Assembly: GCA_022758935.1 (NCBI GenBank)
Contig: JAEMQG010000130.1
Location: 1-5,486 of the forward strand
DNA: 5,486 nucleotides
Direction of reading: 5' to 3'
Origin: Candidatus Nitrosopumilus sp.
Lineage (GTDB): Archaea; Thermoproteota; Nitrososphaeria; Nitrososphaerales; Nitrosopumilaceae
Made by a program: the position numbers and the translations under genes. This document shows, one piece after another, positions 5,324 to 5,486 of this stretch; the first letter of the stretch is position 1; each line of letters starts with the position of its first letter. The notes beneath the pieces are model-generated. The model made no database searches, had not been told where the DNA came from, and saw nothing but the letters and a program-made list of their open reading frames with translations.

Positions 5324-5482
5324 CTAATATCTTCCTTTATTTTGAACTCGTGGTTTTCTATGTTTTGGTAAACATTCTTTGCAGAAAACATCTCTACCTT
5401 CAATTGGCTGGAAAGGTACTTGTGATTCTTTTCCACAATCAGAACATGTACATGGGTACATTTTACGTTCGTCTTCTGACAT
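5324..5482 (-). CDS. Small CxxC-x17-CxxC zinc-ribbon protein
   Basis: A 52-residue protein starting MSEDERKMYPCTCSDCGKE and ending at TAG 5324. C13-x2-C16 and C34-x2-C37 are separated by exactly 17 residues and would bind one zinc ion. Between them lie the VPFQPIEGRDVFC features typical of the CxxC-x17-CxxC domain proteins found in bacteria and archaea. An additional Cys (C11) precedes the first pair. The tail after the second pair is strongly basic (KHRKPRVQNKGRY), which suggests nucleic-acid or ribosome binding, but the function of the family is unknown. ATG 5482 lies four bases from the window edge, so an upstream start cannot be excluded, although the domain is complete from here. The gene converges on the tRNA-Thr gene. 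Confidence 0.85.
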   Translation of the reverse strand: MSEDERKMYPCTCSDCGKESQVPFQPIEGRDVFCKECLPKHRKPRVQNKGRY

Positions 5483-5486
5483 TATT

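Noticed and set aside
1..5486. CRISPR array, complete insertion sequence or defence cassette
   Set aside because: I found no regularly spaced repeats, no intact transposase and no recognised defence domains. The CPBP protease family includes abortive-infection-named members, but that alone does not indicate a defence system here.

Overview
The window looks like chromosomal DNA from an AT-rich archaeon, most likely a marine ammonia-oxidising thaumarchaeon (Nitrosopumilus-like; Nitrososphaerota). The reasons are: TATA-like boxes placed about 25-30 nt before predicted starts, with almost no leader sequence; a pyruvoyl-dependent arginine decarboxylase, which is mainly an archaeal enzyme; a tRNA gene without an encoded CCA end; frequent TTG starts; and strongly A/T-biased codons. 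The taxon is an inference from style and gene content, not from a database match.

Layout. Positions 1-1488 (+) hold the 3' part of an M3-family oligoendopeptidase F gene that runs off the left edge. Positions 1489-1940 contain no intact gene. They hold a perfect 11-bp hairpin and, on the minus strand, a short frame-disrupted coding remnant, possibly the tail of an IS200/IS605-type TnpB. Positions 1941-3095 (+) encode an unrecognised protein exported by a signal peptide and anchored by one C-terminal helix. Only 2 bp separate it from the convergent pyruvoyl-dependent arginine decarboxylase (3098-3649, -). Behind that lies a peroxiredoxin-fold protein with an altered active site (3700-4164, -).

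A short divergent promoter region (4165-4245) separates the peroxiredoxin from a CPBP/CAAX-type intramembrane protease (4246-4794, +). That gene overlaps tail-to-tail with a 75-residue two-helix membrane protein (4756-4983, -). A tRNA-Thr(TGT) gene follows at 5187-5260 (+), then a 52-residue CxxC-x17-CxxC zinc-ribbon protein (5324-5482, -).

The genes do not form an obvious single pathway. The window reads as ordinary, tightly packed housekeeping and lineage-specific genes with mostly separate promoters. The least ordinary items are the decayed remnant with its hairpin in 1499-1682, the peroxiredoxin that keeps its cysteine but has lost the conserved Pro and Thr, and the unassigned envelope protein. 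I see no CRISPR array, intact mobile element or clear defence cassette.
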